A stretch of 64,000 nucleotides of DNA from Anas platyrhynchos (GCF_047663525.1 NC_092606.1:1061501-1125500), one strand, 5' to 3'; positions 14,901 to 27,274 are shown, numbered from the stretch's first letter. Translations and numbers: made by a program. The notes: generated by a model not told the origin, from the letters alone.

Positions 14901-15375
14901 CCCAGAGCAACCCCCCCGGCAACCGGCACCGAGCCGGGGCCGAGCGGCCGGCCCGGAGGGGAGCCCCGGGAGCTCCCCCAGCGACCTGCCCGCACCTCGG
15001 CACGCCCGGGGCGCCCCCGCTGCCCCCCGAGCCCCGCGCCCGCCCCGCGCCGAGGCCGAGCACCGCCGGAGGGCCGCGGGGCCGCGCAGTGCGTGCATGG
15101 CTGCGAAACGCGGCCCCCCCTCCAGCCCCCCCTCACACCCCCCGCGGGCCCGGCGCTCCCCGCACCTGTCCCCGGCCCCCGCCTCCGCCCTCCCGGCACC
15201 GGCCGCCCGCGGGATGCCCCCTGCCGGGGGGGGGGGGCCCGGCAGCGCCCGCCGGGCCCCGCGGCCGCCCCCCCCCCGTCCGGCGAGGTAGGGGCAAGGA
15301 GCGCCCCGGGGCTCGGGGAGGGGGCAGGCCCCGGGCCCCGGCTGCGGGCACCCCCCCCCCGCCCCGTGCCCGTAC

Positions 15376-15675
15376 CTCCAGGGTGCGGATCTCCTGCTGG
15401 GTGAGGTCGTTGGAGGCGGCGCACTTGGTGCGGAGCCCGCGCAGGTTGGACAGCGAGATGTCGATGAGGTCCTGGAGCAGCCCGCACTGCTGCAGCGTGC
15501 TCCGCACGGCCGGCAAGCCCCGCGCCGCCGGGCACGGACCCGGACCCGGACCCGCCCGGGGCCCCGCGCCGCCGCCGCCGCCGCCTCCACCGCCGCCGCC
15601 GGCCGCCGCCTCGCCGCCGCTGCGCTCCTTCCTCTCCAGCATGCCGGCGGCTCGCAGGGCAGCCGCTCTATCCAT
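15376..15675 (-). CDS. KSR1: KSR1 first coding exon (kinase suppressor of Ras 1), N-terminal 100 residues
   Basis: KSR1 is a pseudokinase scaffold that brings RAF, MEK and ERK together at the membrane in RAS signalling. The exon starts at ATG 15675-15673 (purine at -3, G at +4) and reads [20 protein letters not shown], then a run of 11 glycines at residues 26-36 and a Gly/Pro/Ala-rich linker. Residues 61-100 ([15 protein letters not shown], then [20 protein letters not shown]) match the conserved start of the KSR N-terminal CC-SAM (CA1) region, which is known to support RAF binding and membrane recruitment. The exon ends in phase 0 at CTGGAG followed by donor GTACGG. Later exons (CC-SAM remainder, C1 domain, pseudokinase) are outside the window. 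The low-complexity middle looks longer than my memory of mammalian KSR1. WSB1 lies upstream on the same strand. Confidence 0.92.
15569..15611. repeat. GCC/GGC trinucleotide repeat coding for polyglycine in KSR1
   Basis: A run of GCC triplets with one CTCCAC interruption reads as GGC/GGT glycine codons on the minus strand. It encodes the Gly tract of KSR1 exon 1 and its flanks. Such a tract is expected to vary in length and to be hard to sequence. Confidence 0.85.
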
Positions 15676-15685
15676 TCCTCGGCAT
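15668..15685 (-). promoter_or_regulatory. KSR1: Overlapping upstream ORF at the KSR1 start codon
   Basis: An upstream ATG at 15685-15683 opens a five-codon frame (MPRNG, stop TAG at 15670-15668). It starts 10 nt before the KSR1 ATG and stops just inside the KSR1 coding sequence, in a different frame. The upstream ATG context is weak (C at -3, C at +4), while the KSR1 ATG has G at -3 and G at +4, so leaky scanning would be expected. I found no other ATG on the minus strand between 15686 and about 15985, so this uORF is in the leader if transcription starts anywhere upstream of 15685. Confidence 0.6.
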
Positions 15686-16074
15686 CGGGAGGCCGGCGAC
15701 GAGAGGCGGCGGCGGCGGCGGGGGGAGCGGCGGCGGGCGGGCAGAGGGGAAGGCGGGCGGCGGGGAGGGAGGGCGGGAAGGCGGTGGCTCCCCCCGCCCC
15801 GCCCAGCCCCGCCTCGCCTCGCCTCGCCTCAGCGCGGCTGTCCCCGGGCTGTCGCCGCGCAGTGACAGGCACCGGGCCCGGCTCCTCAGCCCACAGTCCC
15901 CGCACAGCCCCCGCACGGTGCCCTCAGCCCCCCGCCGTGCCGGCCTCGCGCTGAGGGAGCCCTGAGGGAGCCGTGTGCTCGGCACCGTCCCGCGGGGCTC
16001 CAGGTGGGTCAGGGCCTGTCACGGCGTGAGGAGAGGAGCGGGGAGCTCGCTGACAGGGCTGTGCCCTTACACCA

Positions 16075-16116
16075 CGGTGTAAAATGCGGTGTAAAACGTT
16101 ACAACACGGTGTAAAA
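16075..16116. repeat. Three copies of CGGTGTAAAA
   Basis: The decamer CGGTGTAAAA occurs at 16075-16084, 16087-16096 and 16107-16116, immediately upstream of the KSR1 CpG island. Spacing is 12 and then 20 bases. It is a short local repeat of unknown role. Confidence 0.8.
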
Positions 16117-18014
16117 TAAATACCAGCCATGTACTGGCCATAACCAAGTCGCCTAGTAAGGCCGTAGCGCACTCTCCTGAGGTAGCCTTTCCCAGACGTT
16201 CTATAAATCGGTCAGATATGTGTTTTATTTGACATAAACGTCTACCTAGTGAAGAATAAGTGCAGGTCTAGCACATGAAGTGGGCATTATTATAAACATC
16301 TTGTAGTGAATATAAACACTTGAGTGCAGTAGTTGTATGGGTTCACTCATATCGTGAATAGGAGGGAAATTTATTACAGACCTGTGGAACCGCCGCGGAC
16401 AAAGCTCTCAGCACAGGACCACGAGGAAGCCGAGGGAGCTGCGAGTCCTGGCTGCCCAGGGACCTGCACAGGGCCGATGTCCTGTGGGAGGTAGGAGATG
16501 TCCCTGCAGGAATAATGCCTCCCCGCTCCTAGCAGGGTGAGGGCTGTTCATCTCCTGTGAGGGACCCAGAAGGACAACTTAGTTGCACCCCGCTGGCAGA
16601 AGATTGCCTCTTTAATTTATTAGAGACTGACACCAGATTTTAAAAGCTAAAATGATATCTGAGCCACGTGTGGCAAAACAGAAAAGACTTTTATGCAAAA
16701 AAGGGGAGAATACACTCTGAATATAGGGCATGAGGCAGTGGAGCAGGGCAAATCTGTTGACACAGCTGTTTTTCTCATGGTTGGATGGGTATTGGTGTAT
16801 GTGTTAGCTCGGCTGCATTTGCATCAAGTAGTGTGGCATAAACTGTTCAGTAATTTTCTTAAGCAGGTGGGTCAGGCAGAGTATTTGATTTCATTGCCAT
16901 TATTCACATGCTCATGTAAATTTTATATATACTAAGGGCTTTGCTGGATTAGGGTTTAATTAGTTTGCCATGTGATACATCCTGCGGTTTTGGGAAAGTT
17001 GCTTACTTTGTTTATTACCTCCATCATCCCTTTTCATCATCCCTTATGAAAAAGTCTGTATCTGCTCCCCTCCTCTTAGGAACGCTGGAAATTTAGCACT
17101 GGAAATTATGGTTTGTAGAAGTCCGACAGACTGAAATCCTCAAGTACAGGTGCCTGTGCATCTAAGCTGTGTTATTAACAAGGGTATTATTCTCACGGAC
17201 ATTCTTTGTATACCTGCCTGAGAACATCCATTTGCCAATAGACAATAAGCAAGGTTTATTGCATAAGAAAGCAAACCAGGAAAAATGTGGGCTGTGCATC
17301 ACAAGATATTTGGCATTCTCTGCAAGAGTTTATGCGCTGCGTTGGGAGTGCCGGCCTCATTAACTGCTGCCATAAGTGGGCAGCATTCCAGTCCCGGCGT
17401 ACAAGACTGCCCTCCAGGGCTGTATGGAAAAATGTGCTGACTAAACACTGCACTCGCCTTGTGTCCGTGTCCCTGCTCAGCATCGCTTGCTGGCTCGCCT
17501 GTTCATGAGGCTGGTGCATGCACAGGGGAAATGGAGAATGTCTGAGCACTCCTCTGCAGAAGCAGGTTACACACAGATGAGCTGTTCTCTCCTAGCTAGC
17601 TGCTCTGACTCCAGGAGCAAGGCAGAAAGCAGGCAGGGAGATGCACACCTACACCAGGAGCCATTGTCAGGCCGAGGCGAACCCCAGAGCTGCGGTGGCA
17701 CAGGACTGCAACCTCGGGTGTGCCGCAGAGCTGCAGCCTGCATCACACCAGGTGGGCGCTGAGCAGATGTGATGCTGAGGTGCCAGGAGCAGGACATTTG
17801 GGAACACAGGGGTGGGAAGGGAGTGCAATTTTGGGGATTTCATGGATGAGGCCAGCAGGAATTCACAAGAGGCGTATCCCTTATTCCAGCCCCGCAAAAT
17901 CAAGTCTGACAGAGCAGTTCTTACGGGACACAGATTCCATTCCTCACACACCCACACAAACATACATTTTGAGGCCTTTAATTCCTTAAACACACTGTTT
18001 TCAAGAGCTCTAAG

Positions 18015-18033
18015 AGTTCTCTCAGAGAGAACT
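18015..18033. repeat. 8-bp perfect inverted repeat, 3-nt loop
   Basis: AGTTCTCT and AGAGAACT flank CAG. It is a short hairpin-capable motif in the intergenic spacer. Confidence 0.75.
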
Positions 18034-21000
18034 GTTAAAAGCTTGTTTCAGCCACTGACCTAAGATCTAAAATGATTTGTCTTCCTTCCTGTTCCCCATC
18101 TCTTGACTGCACAGACTAAGTTCTGTGGGACAAAGATTTTCCCTTACTACCTACCACAGTAAAATCATAATCTTGCTAATCACCTCTAGCGAATGCTGCC
18201 CTGTAGACCTTAGCAAGGGTCTTCACCTCAGTAACATAAGCTCACTGGAAAAAAGCAGAGAGGTTTTTTTCAAAGGCAGAAAAGCACTGATGCATTTCAC
18301 ATGCTGCTTTTATCAAAGGCTTCCATTACCTTTTTAGCTAGCTTGTCCCAGTTTCATTCAGCTATCACAACACTGAATTTAGATGATGAGACTGAATTAC
18401 TCAATTTGATGTGTTTAACACAGGTAATAGAAACCTGTTTTAAGAAAATGCAGTGTTGGGATTTGAAGAGCTGAAATGTTAGGTGTTTCAAATAAAAGAG
18501 GCCTTTATTATCAATGATTTTCCCCTCAAAGGCTTCCTCCTACACAGTGTGAGTATTCCTTTCTCTCTGCTGCACAGCACAATAATACACGGTGGTTCTG
18601 GCATGCTTGTCTGCTGTGAAGTTAAGAAACTTTGGTCCTATTTTTAGACAGGCTGCTGGGTTTTCTCTTTAGGATTTACAGAGAAAATGACGATGGTGAA
18701 GTAGTGTTCATGGGACAAATCCTCACCAATTTCCTCAGTTTAAACATTTCCATTGCCTGCAACCAAACCAAATCAACTCATGCCAGTTCAAGATTTGGCC
18801 CTATACCTCTAATAAAATGCTTAGCATAGGTCCTCTTCTCCCATAGCCTTTTTCCTGGTGCTTGTTTGGTAGGTTCAGTGCACTAATTACAGTAAAGGCC
18901 AAGTTAGAACAGGCAAAGCACCCACTTTGGTCAAAAGTAAGGGATGGAACAGTCAATCCACAGGTTCGACAGTAATATTTACCAATGAGACCATGGATGG
19001 ATACAGGTATCTGAACCGTACACTGAGAGTAACGGAGGAAGGGATGTGAAAAGTAAACATTACCGTTATTCTTAAAACTTAGTTGCACTGGTAGGAGAAA
19101 ACTTGTGCTTGGGCAATATGATAAAAAGAAATTCTTGCTCCACAAAAGGAAGGCATGGGAATCTAGCTGTGTAGCTGCAATCAATGTTTTGTTTTTTTTA
19201 CACAGGTCAGCAGAAGGGAACTCTGAAATAGGATTGGAAGGAAATCGTTGGGATGATGTGTCATATCTTAAAAGACCTCACCTCCTGGAGTCACGTGAGT
19301 AAGCCAGAGTTGTAGCTGTAATAGCAAACAAAAAGTGTCAAGCTTTAAGGACTAAGAAAGCTTGAAAATACAAATTTGAATAGTCTGGAATACAATTAGA
19401 AAAACTTAACATTTATTTTTAGAAAAATCTCATAGTTCTTGCAGACCTAGCTGTGTTGCAATAATACTGCCTTTTCTCTGCTATTTATTACCAGACTCTT
19501 CTGTTTAGACTATAAGCTGTTTGGGGCAGGAAGTGTCTTACTGTCTGCTTGCACAGCAACGCTTGAATCTCGGCTATAAGCCTCTAAGCTCTGCTGTAAT
19601 GTAAATACTAAATAATGAGAGTCACAGAGGATTTAGCCCCCACCCCACTTGGAGGCCTGCCAATCTGCAGGGTTTGTTATAGCAGCAGATATGCCAGCAG
19701 TGAAAAGTGACAAATTTTGTTGGCGAGAGATATTCATAGGTCTAACAAGGATAAGTAACACCCGCCTCTAAAAACAGAGGGTTGTGTCTCTCCACGGATA
19801 AACACACCCAAGATTGACTCATGCTGGCATAATCCCCTTGTGCAATTTGTATATTGGCATTAGATGTTTGTGTGAGGCAAAAAGACAAATATTTGGTTAA
19901 CAAAACAACACAGGGATAATCAAAAATGATTAGGCAGTTTTACCTCTCAAAACACTGCAGCAGGTGATATGCTGCGCTTCACATCAGGCAGGCATACCCA
20001 CCCTTCTGTAAGCAGAACTTCCCCGTGTTTGTTTTATCTGCATCAAAAGAAGCAGCTTATTTTTTTTAATGTTACAAGAATAAAAATAAAAAATAAAGAA
20101 ATAAAGCGCAATAACCCACAGTATGTCAAGGGAGGGGGTATATACTGTGGTGGAAAAAGCAGGCTCATGTTCCACAAGGGAGCTTTGTCAAGTGTATTGC
20201 ATAAGGAGATTATGGCTCTGAGTCTCGGCCACAGCTGAAGGTTTTAGTTGTTTTCGCCACTGCCTCTGTCATTAGCACATTTTCCTGAGCTGCATCACAA
20301 CAGCCCCTCTTACACCTTTGTGTAAAAGTCCCAAAGCCCATGATATTTTTCAGAGCTGTTACCCCACATGACTATTAGCTTCATTTCCCCAAGGCCTCTC
20401 TTCTTGTTCTAAACAAAGGGAAAAGAGTTTGACAGATAATCATCTATTCACGTTGTACCCTGCACTCGTGTTTGTTTGATGTGAGGAGCCTACAGAAGGG
20501 ACATGAGTCGAGCTGGTCTGCTGTGTACACCCCGAGTAAGGCTGATCCTGTACTTCAGTACTTTGGCAGCGTAGTTATGTTGATAATCCAAATGGAAAAA
20601 AAAACAAACAAACAACAACAACAAAAAACAACTTCACACCCCTGTATGCCATATTTCTGCCAGCAAAACTCTGTCTCCATGCCAGTTTTAATGGCAAAAG
20701 GAAAAAAAAATAATAAAAAAATATTTTCCTGCTGCAGCCCCTTCTTTGTGGAAAGACATCTTACCACTAATTCTTACACTGTTCTGTGGGAGGCCTCACT
20801 TCCAGTTCTGCAACTCTGCTTCCACGTCTGCATGTGCAATGCCTCAGAAGTGGGGTGGCCACATACATTTCTCAAATCATTCATTAAGTCTCTCATCACA
20901 TAGCTAGCAAGAAGGCTGTACTGGGATCAGCAGGGCCTGCTGGCTAATCCACATCCCATTCCATGGGTGGAGAAGGACCACAGAGACCGACGTTTGACGT

Positions 21001-22679
21001 CTGCATTCTTCCCAAGATTCATCTGCACATCTGAAGTAGCCGTGTCCCTCCAGCGTGCATGGTGTGACCTTGGAGAAATTACTGCCATCTTCCACTTGTG
21101 AAGTAGCTGTGAAGTCTCTTTGCCCTAAGCATTCTGGTGCATGTGTCTTTTAGGTCAGGTAGACACCTCTGGGGAGAGCTTGGATAGATCAACACCTCTG
21201 CTTTAGGAGAGTTGCTAGAGCCCTGTGGTAGGTAGACATGGAAGGAGCTGGCTTTCTGAATTTTCTAAAAGTTCAGCCAGGGAGGAATGACTCTTGCACA
21301 AGTGGTATGTATTCACAAATATTCATTCTAGTCTCTTTTGGATCCTCTCAATATTCTGGTAAATATCTATGATTACAGTGTATTTTCCTTACTTTAAGCT
21401 ATAGTGCTGTGTGTGTAGCTGAAGGCATGGCATAACTTACCTACCTCATCAGTTACTTCAGCCAGGGTAAAACAGATTAGATCGACTCACATTAGTAGAG
21501 GATGAGCCCAAATGCTTCCAGTAGGCGTTGCCTATTGACTCCTTTCTTCTGGAAGGCAGAATTCTGCAAGCACCGCCTGTGTCTCCTAGGGCTCCTCCTG
21601 GCCTCACAGTATGCTCCTGCTCCCTGAGGCAGGCTCTTGGAGACTAGGTCTATGAAAAACCTGTGGATAGTCTAAAGAAAGCTTATAACATTATTGTGAA
21701 TATTTAAAAACTCAAACCTGTCCCCTGGAAATTAAAAATGGTTCAGCTATAAGTCATTACAGTGATGATAGTAGAAAGGACATTATATTCACCTAGCAAT
21801 TATTCTAGCCCTTGGTGAGCTGAGAATTAATCTGCAGAAGGAAAAACAAACGCAGATGTTTGTTCTTTCTGATTCAAAGCTCTTTGAAATCAGTGTCTTC
21901 CCAGTCAGTGTGTTTTGGATGAGGTCCTCATTCTGCCTTCCTTTCCACTGTCCCTACAGTACCATGAAAATTCAGGCTGTTTCTCTTTACTTCCTTCCTC
22001 TCCATAAAATGTCTAATAATCAGCCATCTGGTGTCCAAGATGCCTTGAGTATTAGGGCATTTCCTTTATCCAGGGGAGGCTTGTGAGAGGAAAGATAAAC
22101 GTGTTCACGACCCATCCCTGCAGTGGGCTGATTAGGGTCTGGCATTTTTTCTTTTTTTTGCATGGATTACTGTAGAGCTAAGAGGCACATATTTACAGGG
22201 AGAATCGTAGTTTCTGGTGTAGCAGATTTTATGATGTTACTTGAATGTTCTTAATTAGAATTCTATGTAATGGTATAGCAGCTGTAATATATGTTAGAAA
22301 CCAAGTGGGATTTTGAAGGGAAAAGGCAGTGTGAGATCCATAGAAAACGTATGTCAAACTACTGCGTTCTGGTTCTTTCTCACTTTAATTTTGGCTCACA
22401 CTGGCACCCTATTTTCCAGAACTAATAAGAAAACTTAACCCCTTCCTTTCATTCTGTATGGCAGACTAGTACCGAGAGACCCAAAGTTGTGATGTAAACA
22501 GTGTGCAGGGCTCTGTTCAAGTCCGGGATGGTCACTGAGGAATAAGGGTTCTGTGCACTGTGCTGTACAAAACTGGGTCAGGGCTCAAGGTAGCCAATGG
22601 ACTGAGATGCAAGTGTAAGAGGAAAATACTGAAGGGCACATAGAAACCATGAAAGAGCATCCACTGGACCACTGCATTG

Positions 22680-22714
<35 letters not shown>
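22680..22714 (+). repeat. Poly(A) tract, 35 A
   Basis: An uninterrupted run of 35 A in intergenic DNA. It could be the tail of a retrotransposed copy, but I recognise no gene or SINE body in the preceding 300 bases and see no target-site duplication. A simple homopolymer is the safe call. Confidence 0.9.
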
Positions 22715-22715
<1 letters not shown>

Positions 22716-24367
22716 CCTAGAGGGAGAGGATAAGTCAGACTAAAATGAAAATAAAAGCAGTATGAAGAAACTTTCTTCTTAACTAGAATTAAAAGAACTT
22801 ATCAGTTTATGATGATCTGTAGGCCAAATGCTTGATGTGAGGGAGGTTTATATCTTGATTTGTGAGCCATTGGGAGTTGAAAATTATTTGTTGTCTTGAT
22901 TGTGATAGAGTAAAGAGAACCCAGTACAGTACCTTTCATATTCTCAGGATGATGCTCCCTTCCCATTCAGGTGTGAGCAGTCACTAGACATTTGTACCAG
23001 GAATCTTCACCTGATAGAACATTTATATTTAGCAAACAGTTCTGGTCAAATGGGAGTTGGTGAGGTGAAAGCAAAATGAAAAGAGACATCCTTAAAATCC
23101 CTTTAGGCTATTTTGGTACATCTCAGTTCTAAGCAAACAAACATTTATAATTCTTTTTCTTTTTTCTTTCTTTTGAAAGTCACCTCAAAGGGCATGTACT
23201 ACCCAAATCCCTGCTTGAACTCTGCGTACAGTTCAGACTTTGGATTAGAGTAGTCATACCATATTTAAGCTACTTAGTACATCCACAAATTAACCAGCTA
23301 ACAGCATACACTAGCATGAGCGCAAGAAGTAATGATAGCCTAAACTTTCTGTACAAGACTATGCAAAACTTCTTTGAATGGGAGCATTTGTCTTAGTGTA
23401 AAGAGCCAAGGCTTGCTGCATATACTTAACTTTTCAACCACCAGGTAGTCCCTACCCAAACTACTCACAAAGCACAAATGCACATGCAGATAAATCTTTC
23501 CCTGATGATGCTGCAGGAAATTGTGAAACGCATGTTCTATTCAAACACAGAAGTCTATAAAACAAATAAGCATATTTTTTACATTAACGTTTGATTTAAG
23601 TTTCTAATTTTGAAGGATAACGTGGTATAAATGCTCTCCATTCTGGTTCTGTGCTTATCATGTATGATATTCCTAAGCCTTTTAATCATGATAGGAATAA
23701 AGTCCCACACAACAGAGCATTTCAGACAAAAAGAGAATTTAAAACCATACACCTAGAAAGGTGAATTTTGATCCCTTGTTTTTTTTAGTGCCAAAAAACT
23801 TTGGACTCATTTTTGTGGACTCTTTTACTAACCTCAGTGTTTCACGTATCCTTTTCCTGCAGCAGACACTAGCAGACAGTGTTAATCAGTTAGACTTATG
23901 GCAGATCATTGCAGATCATTTTAAGTGCTGCCAGGTCCTTCTCCAGTGCTATGACATATTTTGGGAAGGCAGAATTTCAGGTCTAGAGAATTGGAAATCC
24001 TGGGCTGTAACAGTGAATACACAACTGAACACAGACGGTAGCTCCTGTTACTGGTCCTGACTCAGCCAAGAACTTTAAACACAAGTTGTCCTGCTCAAGT
24101 CAGGCTTGGAGATACACGTCTGTGTCCTTCTGAATCAGGGCACATACACAACAAGGGGACTGAGAAAGCTAGCCCTGAACAATCTGTCATTTCGCAGTGG
24201 ACAAGCTTTATTCCCAACCTGCATTCTGAAGCTTTGGTCTGTGTCTGGTGCAGGCATGCTGCAGTTCCACTGCGATCTCAGTCCTGCAGCCCTGCTCTTC
24301 TACCTGCTTCCCAGCAGAGCAGAGTTTGTACAGATACCTAGGGTGACTGGCAGCACTCCGATTTTAG

Positions 24368-24397
<30 letters not shown>
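24368..24397 (+). repeat. Poly(A) tract, 30 A
   Basis: A second long A run lies 1.7 kb from the A35 tract. The open frame that runs into it simply gains a polylysine tail and matches no family. No source gene was recognised. Confidence 0.9.
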
Positions 24398-24399
<2 letters not shown>

Positions 24400-27274
24400 C
24401 CTCTTTAGTCAAAGTGCTAGAAAGCACAGCCTAACTCACTACCCTATTTCTGTCAGTAGCCACTAGTGGTAGGGCTCAGCTGCCCCGTTTCTGCATAAAC
24501 ACACATTCTACCCTTGGTAGTAATTTCTGGAGAGAGAAAGGTCCTGGTTAGTACTTACCAGCATTTGAACTCAGTCTGTTGGTTTTCTGGTAACTCTTCT
24601 TCCTCAGTTTCCATCACAATCATCAACTTTCACAGTAATACTGTCTCTGGAAATGGTTTGCCCCGGAAGCAAGATAAGCAGAACATGAACACTAGCAGGA
24701 ACTGAGCCAAAGTTTTGAAAATCCTGGCTCTCGCTCTGCAGCACCAAATAGGAAACTGTTTGCATTCATGGAAGACTAATGTACAGGAAAGGTCAAAGTA
24801 AACTCCTACCACTTTCCCTCATATCTGAGCCTAGTTTTTCCTGATCCAGCAGCTCACAAGTTTATTTACCTCTGCCCTCACTGCAGAACTGAAGAATTCA
24901 TCCAGCTGAGAAATAATCAGCTTCTGCAGTTCACAAGGTAAAAGTCCCCATTGTTTTCTGGTGGGGAATACCACCTGACGAGGCCTGAGCATTGGATCAC
25001 AATAGGGACAGAGGTCCCAGCGCAGGAAAATGTTTTCTTCAGGACATTGCATAAGCACAAAGTTAATTTTAAGTCCATGTTACAGTGCCATAGCAGTCAA
25101 TACAACAGAAGCATTTACGTTGAAGTCAAGTTAGTACCTGTTTTTAATTGCTGCTGCAAAGGCTTTGCCTAAGCACACTCAGGTGCTGCCTTGGAAAGGA
25201 ACACGTATCAGCAGAGGGTAAAGTGTTTTGCTAAATCAGAGCATGTTGCAGTACCTTTTATCACTCTGTATAGTCTCCATTACAGGAAGAAAGGTGGCAG
25301 AAGCCGAGCTTTTGACATTAGAATGATCCTTCTGCACCCCTGTGGGTTATTTTAATTAAAAAAAAAAAAAAAGTTGAAAAAGCTAATACGGAAGACTTCA
25401 TTCTCCCATAGGGCACTGATCTTTTCAGTGTGTCTGTAAGGAGCTGCATAGGTCCAATTTAAACTGGAGGAGAAACTGCCCTTGACTTCAGAAAGCTTGT
25501 GATCAGGTTCTGAGCGGATGCCATGAGACTAAATGACCTGTACATCACTAAATAGTGCACGATTCCCAGCTTCTGACTGAGAAGGCAGGAATTCTAACTG
25601 CAGGACCTGAAGCTGGTGCCACTGTATTTTCTGAGCATACTATCTGGGGAGAAGCAAATCTCTATGAAGGCAAAAATTTGGAAGAAAAATAAAAATAAAT
25701 AAATAAAAAAATATATTAAGAAAATAAAGCTTTCCTGTTACTCTAACGTGACAGATGCTACAGGAGCTTGGAAACAGTCATCAGGAGGAAAAGAGAGAGT
25801 GAAATTATAGTCTTAGGCCTAGCTTCATCATCATGAAGAGGCTTTTGGAAAGTTGGCTCACTCGGTACTTGGGGATGACAACCAGTTTACACAGGCCTCT
25901 TCCTCTCTGGAATGCTTTCTCGTCATACGCACTGATAACAGCACCCCCCGTGCCAGGAAGTAATACAAACACATCCTCTTTGAAAAGCTATCTAAAAAAA
26001 CCGGGAGGAATTTTTTTCTGATTGCAGTAGAGTGACACCAGTCCTACAACAGCCATCTGCATGCCACTCCTGTTTCCTTCCTTGTTTTTATTTTCAGCTC
26101 TTTTTATAGCCAATGTATTTCCAAACACTCCACAAGAGATTCTGAGTTGAGAGCTTTTGCAGTTTCTGGTCGCTTGCATTACACTAATGCAACCTGTTTG
26201 CAGCAGACCTCCTCATCTATAATTTACTGACACAGCTGGAATAGCCCAAAGCATAACACTAAGCCGTGAGAGGAAAGCAGTGCGACGAAGCAACTAGGTC
26301 AGCTACCTGGCCTAAAGAATCAGTGGATTAGCATGGTGTCTCTCACATCTCAGGTGCTCATGTTTCCACCATTCAATGCAGTTTCTGTTTGTTCGGATGA
26401 ACTCCCTTCTTCCCTATAAATAAAATGATAGTTAGAGGGAACGGAGATGCGGGCATGAAGCAGCACACTATATTTCTTTCCCATGGGAAAGTCCTGTTCA
26501 ATAAAAACTGAAAACTGCTTTCAAAATCAAGATTCATCTTGGTAATTCTGTCTCCTCCTCAAGCCAGAATGTGTTTTTATACCCTGAAGAACTAAGGGAA
26601 ATATTCCGAAATGCTTTCAGTAGTGCAAGGAAAGAGTCCCTAACTGTAGCTTGCAGTTTACTGGGAATACGTGCTTCCAGTACTTTGGCTTCCAGACAGT
26701 AGAGTCATGATTTCAGAAACCATTTCAAAGAAGGGAATGATGACCGTGGGGTTGAGACGTTGAGACTGGACCAGTCTGGTTCAGTTCTTGGCTCTTTCAG
26801 AAAGTATAGCCCTGGGCAAATCATCTGATCGGGTAGCTTCGCCATGAAGTAGGGATGATAATGGGTCCTCTGTCTGACACATCTCATTAAAAGAGCACTT
26901 GAGATTTAAAATTACAAGGATGAAAACGATAGATCTGATTCATATCCGTACTTCCCAGAATCCTTTTCTATAGGTCAGGTTTTGATCATTACAGTGGTAC
27001 AATAAAAAATTATTCCATTGGCTTAGCAGAATTTCTCCAAGTGTTCACTGAGCTAAATGAAGCCGGAACTTAAAATATTAGATCTAAGTGCTTCTTTTTG
27101 TTTCCTTTTCTTTGATGGGATTGTATTCATGGCTATTTGGAATGGAATATCTCCAGCTCCCATCTGTCCATGAATGTCTTTTCAGTTTCGACTTGTTAGC
27201 TCTGCAGTTCTGCACCATCTCTGGGATTTGCAAACTCCTCCAAATCTAAAAGCAGAGCTCAGTAATATTGCCTC

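Larger units (their letters stand above)
1..15375 (-). other. KSR1: KSR1 intron 1, 5' (donor-side) part; non-coding
   Basis: This stretch lies downstream of the KSR1 exon 1 donor on the minus strand. The donor reads GTACGG just left of 15376. I looked for the expected next exon, which should continue the N-terminal CC-SAM region after a phase-0 junction, and found no matching minus-strand frame, so intron 1 probably runs past the left edge. Contents are unremarkable single-copy DNA with one CR1 fragment, A/T homopolymers (about 1558-1590, 3105-3120, 3549-3580, 8916-8945, 14060-14074) and small A-rich tracts. The last 500 bases before the exon are CpG-island sequence. The open frames in this segment, up to about 207 codons at 5075-5698, resemble no family I know. 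Confidence 0.75.
14870..16040 (-). promoter_or_regulatory. KSR1: CpG island and promoter region of KSR1
   Basis: This block is extremely rich in G+C and CpG compared with the AT-richer flanks. It covers the start of intron 1, all of coding exon 1 and about 360 bases upstream of the ATG. The upstream part (15697-15790) carries G-rich tracts and several GGGCGG/GGCGGG Sp1-type boxes. There are homopolymer runs of G12 at 15226-15237, C10 at 15268-15277 and C10 at 15351-15360. No TATA box is evident, which fits a dispersed CpG-island promoter. The exact transcription start cannot be read from sequence; edges are approximate. Confidence 0.8.

Noticed and set aside
1-15375. Further KSR1 exons
   Set aside because: I searched the minus strand for the expected CC-SAM continuation and saw none. 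A very short exon could be missed by eye.
14576-15865. 429-codon plus-strand open frame antisense to KSR1 exon 1
   Set aside because: It is the complement of a very GC-rich island, where stops are rare in every frame. The translation is low-complexity Pro/Ala/Arg with no domain, and the minus strand carries a clear KSR1 exon.
24106-24408. Possible processed pseudogene ending in the A30 tract
   Set aside because: The body is not recognisable, no target-site duplication is seen and the polylysine end is just the homopolymer.
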